Source: Denitrobacterium detoxificans (lineage in GTDB: Bacteria; Actinomycetota; Coriobacteriia; Coriobacteriales; Eggerthellaceae). From it: 64,000 nt of DNA. The notes beneath the pieces were generated by a model. That model searched no databases and was not told the origin of the DNA. It saw only the letters and a list, made by a program, of their open reading frames with translations. Shown one piece after another: positions 38,629 through 47,942 of this stretch (position 1 is its first letter; every line of letters begins with the position of its first letter). The translations under genes were made by a program, and so were the position numbers. The stretch is from NCBI RefSeq assembly GCF_001643775.1, contig NZ_CP011402.1:62001-126000 (forward strand), read 5' to 3'.

Positions 38629-39045
38629 TTAGTCCTGAATGGGGCCCAGCAGGAACATGGTGTGGGTGGACTGAAACAGCAGCTTGCCCGTTTCCGCCTG
38701 GCGCGAGGTGACGCGAATCACCGCGGTGGAGCGTCCTGCGTGGATGGGCTCCGTTTCCACGACAACCGTGCAGCAGGGCACGGCCTTGATGAAGTTGATA
38801 GTTGCCGTTTGACATACGTTGTTGAAGCCGAGCGAATACGTTGCGAATCCGCAGCCGATTTCGCCGATGAAGTATCCCATGCCTCCATGGATGCCGCCGT
38901 GGTAGTTCGAGAACGACGTGGGCACGTCTACGGTGAATCGCACGTAACCCGGCTTGGGTACCTCGTCGATAACGATGGCATCTTGCAGTTCCTGCTGCGG
39001 CGGAATGTTGCAGCGGAGCTTCTCAAGCAGTGTGGCGTTGTCCAT
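38629..39045 (-). CDS. PaaI-like hotdog-fold thioesterase
   Basis: 138 residues, single hotdog domain. The segment NYHGGIHGGMGYFIGEIGCG matches the PaaI/YbgC-type signature HGG..(D/E) that positions the catalytic acid and the thioester. It is expected to hydrolyse an acyl-CoA of unknown chain. It is downstream of the OhrR-like gene by 33 bases and on the same strand, so probably one operon. It converges on the large membrane protein gene with 3 bases between stops. Confidence 0.85.
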   Translation of the reverse strand: MDNATLLEKLRCNIPPQQELQDAIVIDEVPKPGYVRFTVDVPTSFSNYHGGIHGGMGYFIGEIGCGFATYSLGFNNVCQTATINFIKAVPCCTVVVETEPIHAGRSTAVIRVTSRQAETGKLLFQSTHTMFLLGPIQD

Positions 39046-39078
39046 GTGGTCCTCCCAGCGCGTTGTTTCGCGTGATAC

Positions 39079-39519
39079 CTATTCGTCGGAGGCGTCGAGG
39101 CCTTCCATCGTCTTGTAGAGCAGGCTGTAGAGCGTTGAAGCTTCTTCCTTGGTGAGGGGCACGCATGCAGACATTTCGTTGGGGATCTTCGCGGCTTCCT
39201 TTTCCATTGCGCGGCCCTCGGCGGTGAGCTTCACAATGACGTTGCGCTCGTCACGCTTGTCGCGCACGCGTTCTACCAGGCCCTTTGACTCCAGCTTCTT
39301 GCAGAGCGGCGTAAGCGTGCCGCTGTCGAGGTGCAGGCGCTGCCCCAGTTGCTTTACCGACGCACTTTCCTGTTCCCACAGGACCATGAGGGTGATGTAC
39401 TGCGTATAGGTAATGCCCAGCTTATCGAGGTGCGGCTTGTAGTGCTTCACCACGTCGCGCGCGGCGGCGTAGAGGGGGAAGCAAAGCTGGTTTTCAAGTT
39501 TGAGCTGGTCGTATGCCAT
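39079..39519 (-). CDS. MarR-family regulator, OhrR-like
   Basis: 146-residue winged-HTH repressor. It has the OhrR landmark N-terminus (QLCFPLYAAAR) with Cys13 in the position of the peroxide-sensing cysteine, followed by LDKLGITYTQYITLMVLWE, the recognition helix region HLDSGTLTPLCKKLE and the wing RDKRDERNVIVKLT. OhrR proteins sense organic hydroperoxides and normally repress ohr. No ohr gene is in the window; the neighbour it appears to control is a thioesterase. The operator candidate is at 39566-39580. Confidence 0.9.
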   Translation of the reverse strand: MAYDQLKLENQLCFPLYAAARDVVKHYKPHLDKLGITYTQYITLMVLWEQESASVKQLGQRLHLDSGTLTPLCKKLESKGLVERVRDKRDERNVIVKLTAEGRAMEKEAAKIPNEMSACVPLTKEEASTLYSLLYKTMEGLDASDE

Positions 39520-39565
39520 GATTCACCGTGCTTCCTGAAGGTTGGGACGCGTATTTGCCGTTACG

Positions 39566-39589
39566 TTCAATGTATTTGAAGTCATTATA
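39566..39589 (-). promoter_or_regulatory. marR/ohrR promoter -10 and overlapping dyad
   Basis: Minus-strand TATAAT at 39584-39589; the palindrome TTCAA-TGTAT-TTGAA (39566-39580) sits at the predicted start site, well placed for autorepression. The -35 is not convincing. Confidence 0.5.
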
Positions 39590-39610
39590 GAGTACAAAAT
39601 TGAATTGGTT

Positions 39611-42406
39611 TTAGAGGGTTTTCATCGAAATGTTACTTCCATTATGACTTTTCTGCACGACAATCTGATTCTCGATACGCTCGCGCAGTTCGTCGATGTG
39701 GGAAATGATGCCCACCATACGGTCGTCGCGGCTAAGCTCGTCGAAGATGCGCAGGGCGAGTTCCAGCGTATCGGGGTCGAGCGATCCGAATCCCTCGTCG
39801 ATGAACATGCAATCAAGCTGTATGCCACCTGCTTCGCGTTGGATGACGTCGGAAAAGCCCAGGGCCAGGGATAGGGACGTGAGGAAGCTTTCGCCGCCGG
39901 AAAGCGTGTTTACATCGCGGCTGGTGCCGGTGTAGGCGTCGCGCACGTTCATGTCCAGGCCGGTCCTGCTGCGGTTGTCTGTGCTCGTGGTGCGCCGTTC
40001 GAGCGCGTAGCGACCTTCCGACATGATGGTCAGGCGCTCGTTTGCGGCGGCAAGCACCGTTTCGAAGTAGAGGGCCTGCACGTAGGTTTCCAGGGAAAGC
40101 TTTCCGGCGCGCCCTGCGCCGTTGCCGCTTGCCAGGTCCGCCAGCCGTGCGATGGTGGCGTACTCGTTGTCAGCGTTGGCACCGCGTGCCACGAGGTCGG
40201 AAAGGGCGCGGGCGATTTCCTCGTTCGTCTTGATGCGATGGCGGGTGTTCACGTAGGCGTTGCGCTGTTCCTCGATGAGCTCTTGGAGCTTTGCCGCCTG
40301 TTCGCGCAGGGGGTCGAGCGCTATTTCCGGCTTGCCGTCGATCTGCTTGGCATAGGTTTCCGTGCGTGCCTTGGCTTGGTCGAATGCTTCCTTGCGCGTG
40401 CGGTAATCCGCCTTGGCGTGCTCATAGCGCTTCGTTTCCTCGGCAAGGTCATTCGCGAGCTGCGCGATGCTCTCCTGCGTATCCGCGACGTCGGAGCCCA
40501 GGTGGCGTTTTACCTGTTCGTCGAAGGAGATACGCTCCGTTTCGTGCGCCGCTTGGGCGGTGGCTGCGGCCGTGTGCGCTACCTGATGCGCCTCGCGTGC
40601 CTTTGCGAGCGCGTCTTCGGCGGCGGCGAGCGCTTCACGTGCCGCGCGCTCCTTGGCTCGCAGGCTCTCGGCATGGCGATTGCTTTCCTGTGCGGCGCGC
40701 AGTTCTCGTTCGGCTGCCTGCGCATGGCCCTCGATGGAGCCTGCGGCATCCTGCAGGATGGCTTCTGCTTCGTCTACGGTTGCCGGGGTGGTGCCGCATA
40801 CGCGTTCTACCTGGGCCAGGAAGGCCGTTTCGGCGGCGCTGCATGCCGCGTTCGCCGCCGCCGCTTCTTGCGAAGCGCTTTGTCGGTTCGCGGCTGCCTC
40901 GTCTTTCGCTGCCTTCAGCGCGTCGACGTGCTCCTGCGTGGGTGCCCCTTCGGTGAGCGTGGCCTTGTGGGGGTGCTCGGTCGATCCGCATACGGGGCAT
41001 GCGTCACCTGCGGCAAGCGTGCGTGCCAAGATGCCTGCCTGGGCGGCGAGGAATGCGTCTTCAGCCTCGTCAGCGGCTTGTCGTGCGCTCTTGTACTCGG
41101 CATCTGCCAGGGAATACGCTTGCGAAGCGCGTTCCTTGGCCGCTTGCTTGCCTGCGAGTGCCTTGCGTGCGCGTTGAGCTTCGCGCGCGTCATGCTCCTT
41201 GCGCAGAGCGTCGTCGAGCGCAGTTTGCGCCTTCTGCACTTCGGCAGCGGCATCGGCGAGCTTGTCGACCTGCGCGCGAAGAGCGTCCGCCGTATTGCGC
41301 GCCTCTTCGCGTTCCGTTTGCGCTGTTGCCAGGCGCGCACGTGCAGCCTCTTCGGCTTTCGCTGCAGATGCGCTTTGTGCCGCCAGCGAGGCGAGCTTTT
41401 CGCTTTGCTGCGTGAACTGCGTAAGGAATTCCTCCTGCTTGGCGCGTTGGGCGCTGCCCGCTTCAAGCCGTTCGTAGAGTTCCTGCGCCTTGGCGAGTGG
41501 TTCTTCGTGTTCGGCAAGGTAGGCTTGCGCCTCCGCGCATCCTCGGCGGGCGTCCTCGATGCCCTTGGCTTCGCCAAGCGTCTGGTCGACCTTCGCCTTT
41601 TCTTCGGCGAGGCGCTTGCCCTCGGCGGTTTCGGCGGCGTTGCGTTCCTTGTCGGCCTGCAGGGAGCGCTCCAGCGCTTCGATGATGGTGGGGCAGAGCG
41701 GCAGGATGCGCTCTGCTGCTTGCCATGATTCCAGATAGAAGGCGGGGTCACCCTCGGCTGCGACGATGCGCTCCACGTGCGAACGGGCCTTGTCTTCCAG
41801 CGAGGCAACCTGCTTTTCCAGGGCGTTCTTGCGGTCGGAGAGCATGCTTTGCACGCGCTCGTAGAGCTGTGTGCCGAAGATGCGGCGGAAGATGTTGCCG
41901 CGCTGCTTCGTGTCGGCGGTGAGCAGCTGGCTGAAGTCGCCTTGCGCGATCATGACGATTTGGCTGAACTGATTTGCGCTGATGCCGAGCATGTCCTCGA
42001 TGGCCGCGTTGACGTCGGTGGGCTTGCTGGCTAGCACGCTGCCATCGTCTTCGCAGGTAAGCTCGGCCGTTGCAGGGCGCTCGGTGAATCCGGTTCCGCG
42101 CTTCTTTGGGCTTCTGTGGGGCGGCGTGCGGCGCACGGCGTACGTGTTCCCGCCGTGCGTGAAGCGCAGCTGCACGTAGGGTTCCGTGGCGGGGTCGGCA
42201 AAAGCGCTGGCCAGGGTGTTTTCCGAGCGACGCTGCCCCGATGTTTGGCCGAAGAGCGCGTACTTAATGGCGTCGAACAGCATCGTCTTGCCGCTGCCGG
42301 TGGGGCCGCAGATGAGGAAGATGCCGCTGTTGATCGCATCGAAGTCGATATGCTCTTCCTTGGGGTAGGGGCCGAATGCGGCCATGTCTAGTTCCAGCGG
42401 CCTCAT
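39611..42406 (-). CDS. sbcC: SMC-like exonuclease subunit SbcC
   Basis: 931-residue ATPase of the SbcCD (Rad50/Mre11-like) DNA end-processing complex. N-terminal lobe: Walker A GPTGSGKT at 34-41 and the Q-loop region ISANQFSQIVMIAQGDF. Long Ala/Glu-rich coiled coils run on both sides of a central zinc hook CPVC (470-473). The C-terminal lobe has signature LSGGESF, Walker B FIDEGFGSLD and ISHIDEL. It cleaves hairpins and protein-blocked ends together with SbcD. Its start overlaps the sbcD stop by 4 bases (ATGA). The abundance of long palindromes in this window gives it an obvious substrate. Confidence 0.95.
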   Translation of the reverse strand: MRPLELDMAAFGPYPKEEHIDFDAINSGIFLICGPTGSGKTMLFDAIKYALFGQTSGQRRSENTLASAFADPATEPYVQLRFTHGGNTYAVRRTPPHRSPKKRGTGFTERPATAELTCEDDGSVLASKPTDVNAAIEDMLGISANQFSQIVMIAQGDFSQLLTADTKQRGNIFRRIFGTQLYERVQSMLSDRKNALEKQVASLEDKARSHVERIVAAEGDPAFYLESWQAAERILPLCPTIIEALERSLQADKERNAAETAEGKRLAEEKAKVDQTLGEAKGIEDARRGCAEAQAYLAEHEEPLAKAQELYERLEAGSAQRAKQEEFLTQFTQQSEKLASLAAQSASAAKAEEAARARLATAQTEREEARNTADALRAQVDKLADAAAEVQKAQTALDDALRKEHDAREAQRARKALAGKQAAKERASQAYSLADAEYKSARQAADEAEDAFLAAQAGILARTLAAGDACPVCGSTEHPHKATLTEGAPTQEHVDALKAAKDEAAANRQSASQEAAAANAACSAAETAFLAQVERVCGTTPATVDEAEAILQDAAGSIEGHAQAAERELRAAQESNRHAESLRAKERAAREALAAAEDALAKAREAHQVAHTAAATAQAAHETERISFDEQVKRHLGSDVADTQESIAQLANDLAEETKRYEHAKADYRTRKEAFDQAKARTETYAKQIDGKPEIALDPLREQAAKLQELIEEQRNAYVNTRHRIKTNEEIARALSDLVARGANADNEYATIARLADLASGNGAGRAGKLSLETYVQALYFETVLAAANERLTIMSEGRYALERRTTSTDNRSRTGLDMNVRDAYTGTSRDVNTLSGGESFLTSLSLALGFSDVIQREAGGIQLDCMFIDEGFGSLDPDTLELALRIFDELSRDDRMVGIISHIDELRERIENQIVVQKSHNGSNISMKTL

Positions 42407-43566
42407 TGGGCGCCCCCTTCCTCTTCCTCGCGTGCTTCCTCGATGATGACGTGCAGCAATTCGCGTTGCTGTTCCGAAAGCGCTTCGCCGGCCTGCTGTT
42501 CGTAGTAGTCGCTCACGACCGAAAGGGGATCGCGTTTCCGCACGTTATGCGCCACTTCCTGCGTATTGCCAGTGAACGCCTCCGCATCGTGTGCGAAGTC
42601 GAGTTGCATGACGTTCGGGTAGAATTCGCGCACCTTCGCCATGGCATCCATGAGCGCCTCGTCTTCGAGCGTGATGTGAAGGTAGTCATCTGCGTGCGCG
42701 TCGGTCTGCGCGGCCGCTCGCAGGTCTTCGAAGGTGCAGCGTACTTCGCGAAGGGTTCGCTCCTCGGGAAGCGGCACGCTGGTGACCTGCGCATTTCCTG
42801 ATTCGTCTATGTCCACGATGTCCACGTGCTTTTGCCTGCCCGCTTCGGAAAACGAATACGGGTACAGGCTGCCGCTGTAGCGCACGGTATCGCGGCGCAC
42901 GCGCTGCGGTCCGTGAATATGGCCCAGCGCCACGTAGTCGAACGCATCGAACACGCGCGCCTCCACGCTGTCGAGCCCGCCAACCACGATGGTTTCCGAT
43001 TCGCACGTTTCGGGCTTGGTTTCGCCGTCCACCACGAATTGGTGCGCTACCAGCACATTTGCTGCATCGCTGCGCAGTGGCTGATGGTGCGCGGCGCATG
43101 CCAGCGCATCGGTGTAGCTGGCGATGGACTCCGCCTCGTTGGGATAAGCCGCGCGTACGTGCACGGGCCGCACGAAGGGAATCAGGTGAAAGCGCGCTGC
43201 GCCCGTGGCGGATTCCATGTCGATGAACTGCGGTTCGCCCGAAAAGGGCTGGGCAATGCATACGCGTTCGGCGCTCATGAAGCGGGCACCGAAGGCAAGG
43301 CGCTCGGCGCTGTCATGGTTGCCGGCAATCATGATGACGGTGATGCCCGCATCGGTTGCCTGCTCCAGGAAGTGTTCGAGAGCACCAAGTGCCCAGGTAG
43401 GGGGCACGGGCTTGTCGTATATGTCTCCCGCCACCACGATGGCATCAACGCGTTTTTCGCATGCGATGCGCACGATATGCTCCAGTGCGCGTTCCTGCTC
43501 TTCCTTTAGCGAAAAGCCGCGAACGCGTTTGCCTATGTGCAGGTCTGCGGTGTGCAGGAATCTCAT
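42403..43566 (-). CDS. sbcD: Exonuclease subunit SbcD
   Basis: 387-residue Mre11-like metallophosphoesterase nuclease. All phosphoesterase motifs are present: ADLHIGK (I), AGDIYD (II), AGNHDS (III), VAHQFV (IV) and ALGHIHG (V), coordinating two Mn2+ ions. A capping domain follows (about 250-330). First gene of sbcD-sbcC, with a 4-base overlap. The ATG at 43566 gives the canonical MRFLHTADLHIG start. Confidence 0.96.
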   Translation of the reverse strand: MRFLHTADLHIGKRVRGFSLKEEQERALEHIVRIACEKRVDAIVVAGDIYDKPVPPTWALGALEHFLEQATDAGITVIMIAGNHDSAERLAFGARFMSAERVCIAQPFSGEPQFIDMESATGAARFHLIPFVRPVHVRAAYPNEAESIASYTDALACAAHHQPLRSDAANVLVAHQFVVDGETKPETCESETIVVGGLDSVEARVFDAFDYVALGHIHGPQRVRRDTVRYSGSLYPYSFSEAGRQKHVDIVDIDESGNAQVTSVPLPEERTLREVRCTFEDLRAAAQTDAHADDYLHITLEDEALMDAMAKVREFYPNVMQLDFAHDAEAFTGNTQEVAHNVRKRDPLSVVSDYYEQQAGEALSEQQRELLHVIIEEAREEEEGGAQ

Positions 43567-43740
43567 GGGTCACCTCGATAGTTGTGTCGAGCCTCCATTA
43601 TGCCATGTGAAAGATGGCGATTCGGTTGCAGAGTTCTGCTGGGGTCATCTGCGATGCTATGTCTTTCTATAATGGGTCCCCAATATTGTCTAGTGTGCGA
43701 TTGAATAGAGCACATGCGGTCTAGGATGGGTTGGTATCGC

Positions 43741-46700
43741 ATGATTGAAGTAAAGGGCTTGAGAAGGTCCTACAAGACGGGCGATTTCGTGCAGAAGGCG
43801 CTCGACGGCGTGACACTGAACTTCCGCGATAACGAGTTCGTGGCGGTTTTGGGTCCCTCGGGTTCGGGCAAGACCACGCTGCTGAATATTCTGGGTGGCT
43901 TGGATCATGCTGATGGTGGCGATATCGTCATCAACGGCACGTCTACCAAAGATTACCGTTCGAGCGATTGGGACACCTATCGCAACCATCGTATTGGCTT
44001 CGTATTTCAAAGCTACAATCTCATTCCTCATCAGACCATTCTCTCGAATGTCGAGCTAGCGCTGACGCTTTCGGGTGTGGGGCGCGCGGAGCGAAAGCGC
44101 CGTGCTGCTGATGCTCTGGCGGAAGTGGGTCTGGGCGATCATTTGCATAAGAAGCCTAGCCAGCTTTCCGGTGGTCAGATGCAGCGCGTTGCCATCGCCC
44201 GCGCGTTGGTGAACAACCCCGATATCGTGTTGGCCGACGAGCCTACGGGTGCACTCGACACTGAAACGGGCATCCAGGTTATGGACATCCTGAAGAAGGT
44301 TGCCGACGACCGCCTGGTCATCATGGTTACGCACAATCCCGAACTGGCCGAAGAGTACGCTACGCGCATCGTGCGCCTGGCCGATGGTTGCATCATCAGC
44401 GATAGCGATGCGTTCAATCCGTTCAACGATTCGGCTATCGTGGGCGTTCCGGACCCCGCCAACGAAGCGGCGCGCGCCGCCGCTACTGCCGCTGCGCTCA
44501 ATGCGGCAACTGCCGTGCATGTGGACGACCCTGGGCAGGGTGCAGGCGGCAAGGAAAAGAAGGCCTCGATGGGCTTCCTTACCGCGCTTGCTCTTTCGTT
44601 CAATAACCTCATGACGAAGAAGGGGCGTACGTTCCTTACCGCATTTGCGGGAAGCATCGGCATCATTGGCATTGCCGCCATCTTGGCGCTTTCCAACGGC
44701 GTGAACAATTACATCCTGGATACCGAGGAAGAGGCGCTTACCAGCTATCCGCTTACGGTAACCAAGAGCAGCTTCGACGTATCGAGCCTGCTCACGGCCA
44801 CCATGGGCTATACCACGGGCAGCGATTCGGAAGGATCGGGCGACGGGGAGTTCTCTACGTCGAACAGCATTCCCGAGTCCACCATCATGACCGACATGTT
44901 CGCCAAGGTGAAGAACAACGACCTTTCCGCGTTCAAGCAGTACCTGGAAAGTGGCGAAAGCGGCATCGACGAGTACGTGAACACCATTCAGTACGATTAC
45001 GGTATCGAGGTAAATGCCTTCTCACCCGATACGTCTTCGGGCGTAACGCAGCTCAATCCCTCGTCCATGAAGTCGGTCTTCCAGAACGGCATCTCCTCGA
45101 GTGCTCTCTCCAGCAGCTCGGGCATGTCGTCGTTCGATGAGATGCTCGACAATCGCGAAATGCTCGAAGATCAGATGGACGTAGTTGCCGGGCGTTGGCC
45201 CGAAAACTACAACGAAGCCATACTCGTGCTCAATTCCTCGGGGGCCATTAGCGATTACACCCTCTACAGCCTGGGCGTGTATGACACCTCGGTCATGGAG
45301 GACATGGTCAAGCAGGCATTGAATGGCGAAGAGGTGGTCGTTCCCGAAACGTCGGGCGACTTCACGTACGACGATGCGCTGAACCTGTCGTTCAAGGTGG
45401 TTCCCGCAAGCTCCATGTACCGATACAACGAGGAGCAGGGCACCTGGACCGATATGAGCAAAGACGAAGAGTACATGAAGGAGCAGGTCAACCAGGGCAT
45501 CGACTTGAAGGTCGTGGGCGTGGTGAAGCCCGCTTCCGCATCCAGCTCCGCGGTCCTCAACGAGGGCGTGGCGTATACGCCCGAGCTCACGCAGAAGCTC
45601 ATGGAGATGGCTTCGTCCTCCGATATCGTGAAGCAGCAGCTTGCGAGCCCCGACGTGGATGTGTTTACGGGCAAGACGTTCGAGGAGCTGCAGGATAGTC
45701 AGGCGTCCGATTTCGATATGAGCTCGATGTTCAAGGTCGACGAGGAGGCGTTGTCGAACGCATTCGGGTTCGATTCGAGTTCCCTCGATTTCTCGGGCAT
45801 GGACCTAAGCGGCATGGATATGTCGAGCATGGATTTGAGCGGGCTTTCCCTTGATGCGAGTTCGCTTGATATGAGCGGAGTGGATATGTCGGGTCTCTTC
45901 GATTCCGATACCATGGCCGCGCTCATCGCGAATGCGCCGCAGCCCGATTTCTCGCAGATGAATCCTTCGATTAACGATGAGCAGCGTGCAGCCATAACGG
46001 CCGTTTCCGGGCAAATCACCGGAGGCTTTGCGCCCTATGTGATTGCGCAGGGAGGCACGCTTGCCGATTTCCAGGATTCCGCGAAGATGCAGCAATATTG
46101 GGCTGCGTATCTGCAAACCGAATCGGTGCAGCAACAGGTTGCCCAGCTGAATGCGCTCATGGGTCAGGCGTATGGTGAGGCTCTGCAAACCGCCATGCAG
46201 GACTACATGACCAACCAGTACGCCCCCTACATGCAGCAGGCTATGGGCAATCTGATTTCCCAGGCTGCGCAAGCCATGGCCACTGAAATGGCCACGCAGA
46301 TGGCCACGCAGATGGCGGCGGCAACGGGTCAGCTGGGATCGCAGCTCTCCTCGGCCATTGGCAGTTCGCTTACCAGCCAGATGTCGGGCCTGTCGGATAG
46401 CCTGCAGAGTGCGTTTTCCTTCGACGCCGACGCCTTCGCGCAGGCCATCCAGTTCAACATGACTCAGGAAGACCTGGTGTCGCTGCTGACCAACTACATG
46501 AATGCCGATGAGCTCACGTACGACGGCAACCTGGAGAAGCTGGGGTACGCCAGCTTGGACAACCCCGAATCCATTGGCATCTACCCGAAGGACTTCGCCG
46601 CGAAGGAGAAAGTGCTTTCCATCATCGATGGCTACAACCAGCGTATGACCGACGAGGGCAATGACAGTCGCACCATCCAGTACAGCGACATCGCCGGTAC

Positions 46701-47136
46701 GCTCATGAGCTCGGTTACCGACATCGTGAACATGATCAGCATCGTGCTCATTGCTTTCGTGAGCATTTCGCTCGTGGTGAGCTCCATCATGATCGGCATC
46801 ATTACTTACATTTCTGTGCTCGAACGCAAGAAGGAGATTGGCATCCTGCGCGCCATGGGCGCCAGCAAGGGCAATGTTGCCAATGTATTCAACGCCGAAA
46901 CCATCATCGAGGGCCTGATCGCCGGCGTGTTCGCCATTGGCTTCGTGGTGCTGGTGAGCATACCCGTCAACGCGATTGTTGCCGCATCGTTCGACGTCGA
47001 GAACGTGATGATTTTGCCCTGGGTATCGGGTCTCGTGCTCATCGGCGTGAGCGTGCTGCTCACGTTCGTCGCGGGGCTGATCCCCTCGGGCAACGCGAGT
47101 CGTCGCGATCCTGTGGAGGCGTTGCGCACAGAGTAG
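43741..47136 (+). CDS. MacB-like ABC transporter, fused ATPase and FtsX-type permease with very large extracytoplasmic domain
   Basis: About 1131 residues. N-terminal ATPase: Walker A GPSGSGKT (38-45), signature LSGGQMQR, Walker B IVLADEPTGALD. Then a linker, TM1 (FLTAFAGSIGIIGIAAILAL), an extracytoplasmic region of about 630 residues, and three C-terminal helices of the FtsX domain. This is the MacB fold, a mechanotransmission exporter for peptides or lipoproteins rather than a classical channel. The outer domain contains a pentapeptide-like run (about 678-722, units such as DLSGM, DMSSM, DMSGV) and an AMATEMATQM repeat. The start was set at MIEVKGL by family comparison; ATGs at 43714 and 43726 are possible. 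Confidence 0.88.
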   Translation: MIEVKGLRRSYKTGDFVQKALDGVTLNFRDNEFVAVLGPSGSGKTTLLNILGGLDHADGGDIVINGTSTKDYRSSDWDTYRNHRIGFVFQSYNLIPHQTILSNVELALTLSGVGRAERKRRAADALAEVGLGDHLHKKPSQLSGGQMQRVAIARALVNNPDIVLADEPTGALDTETGIQVMDILKKVADDRLVIMVTHNPELAEEYATRIVRLADGCIISDSDAFNPFNDSAIVGVPDPANEAARAAATAAALNAATAVHVDDPGQGAGGKEKKASMGFLTALALSFNNLMTKKGRTFLTAFAGSIGIIGIAAILALSNGVNNYILDTEEEALTSYPLTVTKSSFDVSSLLTATMGYTTGSDSEGSGDGEFSTSNSIPESTIMTDMFAKVKNNDLSAFKQYLESGESGIDEYVNTIQYDYGIEVNAFSPDTSSGVTQLNPSSMKSVFQNGISSSALSSSSGMSSFDEMLDNREMLEDQMDVVAGRWPENYNEAILVLNSSGAISDYTLYSLGVYDTSVMEDMVKQALNGEEVVVPETSGDFTYDDALNLSFKVVPASSMYRYNEEQGTWTDMSKDEEYMKEQVNQGIDLKVVGVVKPASASSSAVLNEGVAYTPELTQKLMEMASSSDIVKQQLASPDVDVFTGKTFEELQDSQASDFDMSSMFKVDEEALSNAFGFDSSSLDFSGMDLSGMDMSSMDLSGLSLDASSLDMSGVDMSGLFDSDTMAALIANAPQPDFSQMNPSINDEQRAAITAVSGQITGGFAPYVIAQGGTLADFQDSAKMQQYWAAYLQTESVQQQVAQLNALMGQAYGEALQTAMQDYMTNQYAPYMQQAMGNLISQAAQAMATEMATQMATQMAAATGQLGSQLSSAIGSSLTSQMSGLSDSLQSAFSFDADAFAQAIQFNMTQEDLVSLLTNYMNADELTYDGNLEKLGYASLDNPESIGIYPKDFAAKEKVLSIIDGYNQRMTDEGNDSRTIQYSDIAGTLMSSVTDIVNMISIVLIAFVSISLVVSSIMIGIITYISVLERKKEIGILRAMGASKGNVANVFNAETIIEGLIAGVFAIGFVVLVSIPVNAIVAASFDVENVMILPWVSGLVLIGVSVLLTFVAGLIPSGNASRRDPVEALRTE

Positions 47137-47152
47137 GGCAATCAACCCGTCC

Positions 47153-47456
47153 GCGGCGGGGCGGGCGAGCCCCTGCGGCACGCCTCGCTCCGCTGCTCGC
47201 ACGGCGGTGTTGTGGGGTTGCTTGGTCCCGAGGGGTGTTTCCCTCGGGACCTTTTTGGTTCTGAGGGGTTAAGCCGTGCTCGTGCGCTGCGCTGTTCAGG
47301 AGTTTTGTACTGGCGCTGTCCCGGGGTTGGGGCCGTGGGCGGCGAGAACCCTTCGGCTTGCGCCTTCGGGTTCTCTTCGCCCGCGGCCCCAACCCCGGGA
47401 ATCAGCGCTTTGGTTGGTGTTCACAGGGTACCGCAGGGGCTCGCCCGCCCCGCCGC
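47153..47456. repeat. Nested inverted-repeat element B after the ABC transporter
   Basis: Perfect 26-bp outer arms (47153-47178 and 47431-47456, starting GCGGCGGGGCGGGCGAGC). Inside are the transporter's terminator and a giant hairpin (47319-47400) whose left arm begins TCCCGGGGTTGGGGCCG, with arms of about 33 bases and three mismatches. Internal words GCTCCGCTGCTCGC, GCTCGTGCGCTGCGCTG and TTGGTGTTCA are shared with the element at 14565-14730. No gene is supported here. Confidence 0.78.
47224..47256 (+). terminator. Terminator of the ABC transporter
   Basis: Perfect 11-bp stem (GGTCCCGAGGG and complement), 6-base loop and TTTTT, 88 bases past the stop, embedded in element B. Confidence 0.85.
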
Positions 47457-47500
47457 TGCGTGTTGCGGGTTGCGGAACCCGGGGCCGGTTGTGGCCAACC

Positions 47501-47877
47501 TCACGGGCGGACGCGCTGCGCGGTCTGCCCTGTTGCGAGTGGGTCCCGCTCGCCGGGTCGCGGGGTTGCCTCACGGGCGCGGACGCTTCGCTGCGCGCCC
47601 TGCTGTGGACGGGTCCCGCTTGCGGCGGGCGGCCTCACGGGCGAAGGCGCTTCGCTGTTCGCCCTGCTGCGACGGGGTTCCGATCGGCTGGGGCGTATCC
47701 ACGGGCGATTCGCTGCGCTCTCGCCCTGCCGCGAGTTGGTTGGGGCCGTGGGGCCACGGGCGCGGACGCTTCGCTGCGCGCCCTGCTGCGACGGGGTTCC
47801 GCTCGCCGGGTCGTAGACAACCCCGCGGGCGTTCGTTTCGCTCGCGCCCTGGTGCGAGTTGGTTCTGCTCGCCGGGA
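47501..47877 (+). repeat. Tandem array of six ACGGGCG hairpin units (about 55-70 bp)
   Basis: Each unit starts CACGGGCG (or CGCGGGCG) and forms a GGGCG..CGCCC stem around a TTCGCT or GCGCTGCGC core, followed by CTG(C/T)TGCGA-type and GGGTTCCGCTCGCCGGG-type tails. Stem variants are compensatory: GGGCGCG/CGCGCCC, GGGCGAA/TTCGCCC and GGGCGA/TCGCCC. Open frames here are artefacts of GC content. The array ends about 65 bases before the trigger factor start. Confidence 0.75.
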
Positions 47878-47942
47878 TTTGGGGCTTGGAGGGATGGTTT
47901 ACTGTTATCCTATACGCGGATTATTTAGACGAGAGGATTGTT

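Noticed and set aside
43714-43740. Earlier ATG starts (43714, 43726) for the ABC transporter
   Set aside because: They add a non-family stretch without a better ribosome site; family members begin at the MIEVKGL-like strand, though the true start remains unproven.
47212-47928. Several 150-240-codon frames in the ABC transporter/trigger factor gap
   Set aside because: Overlapping frames in all directions across a GC-rich hairpin array; none has domain features or a plausible start.
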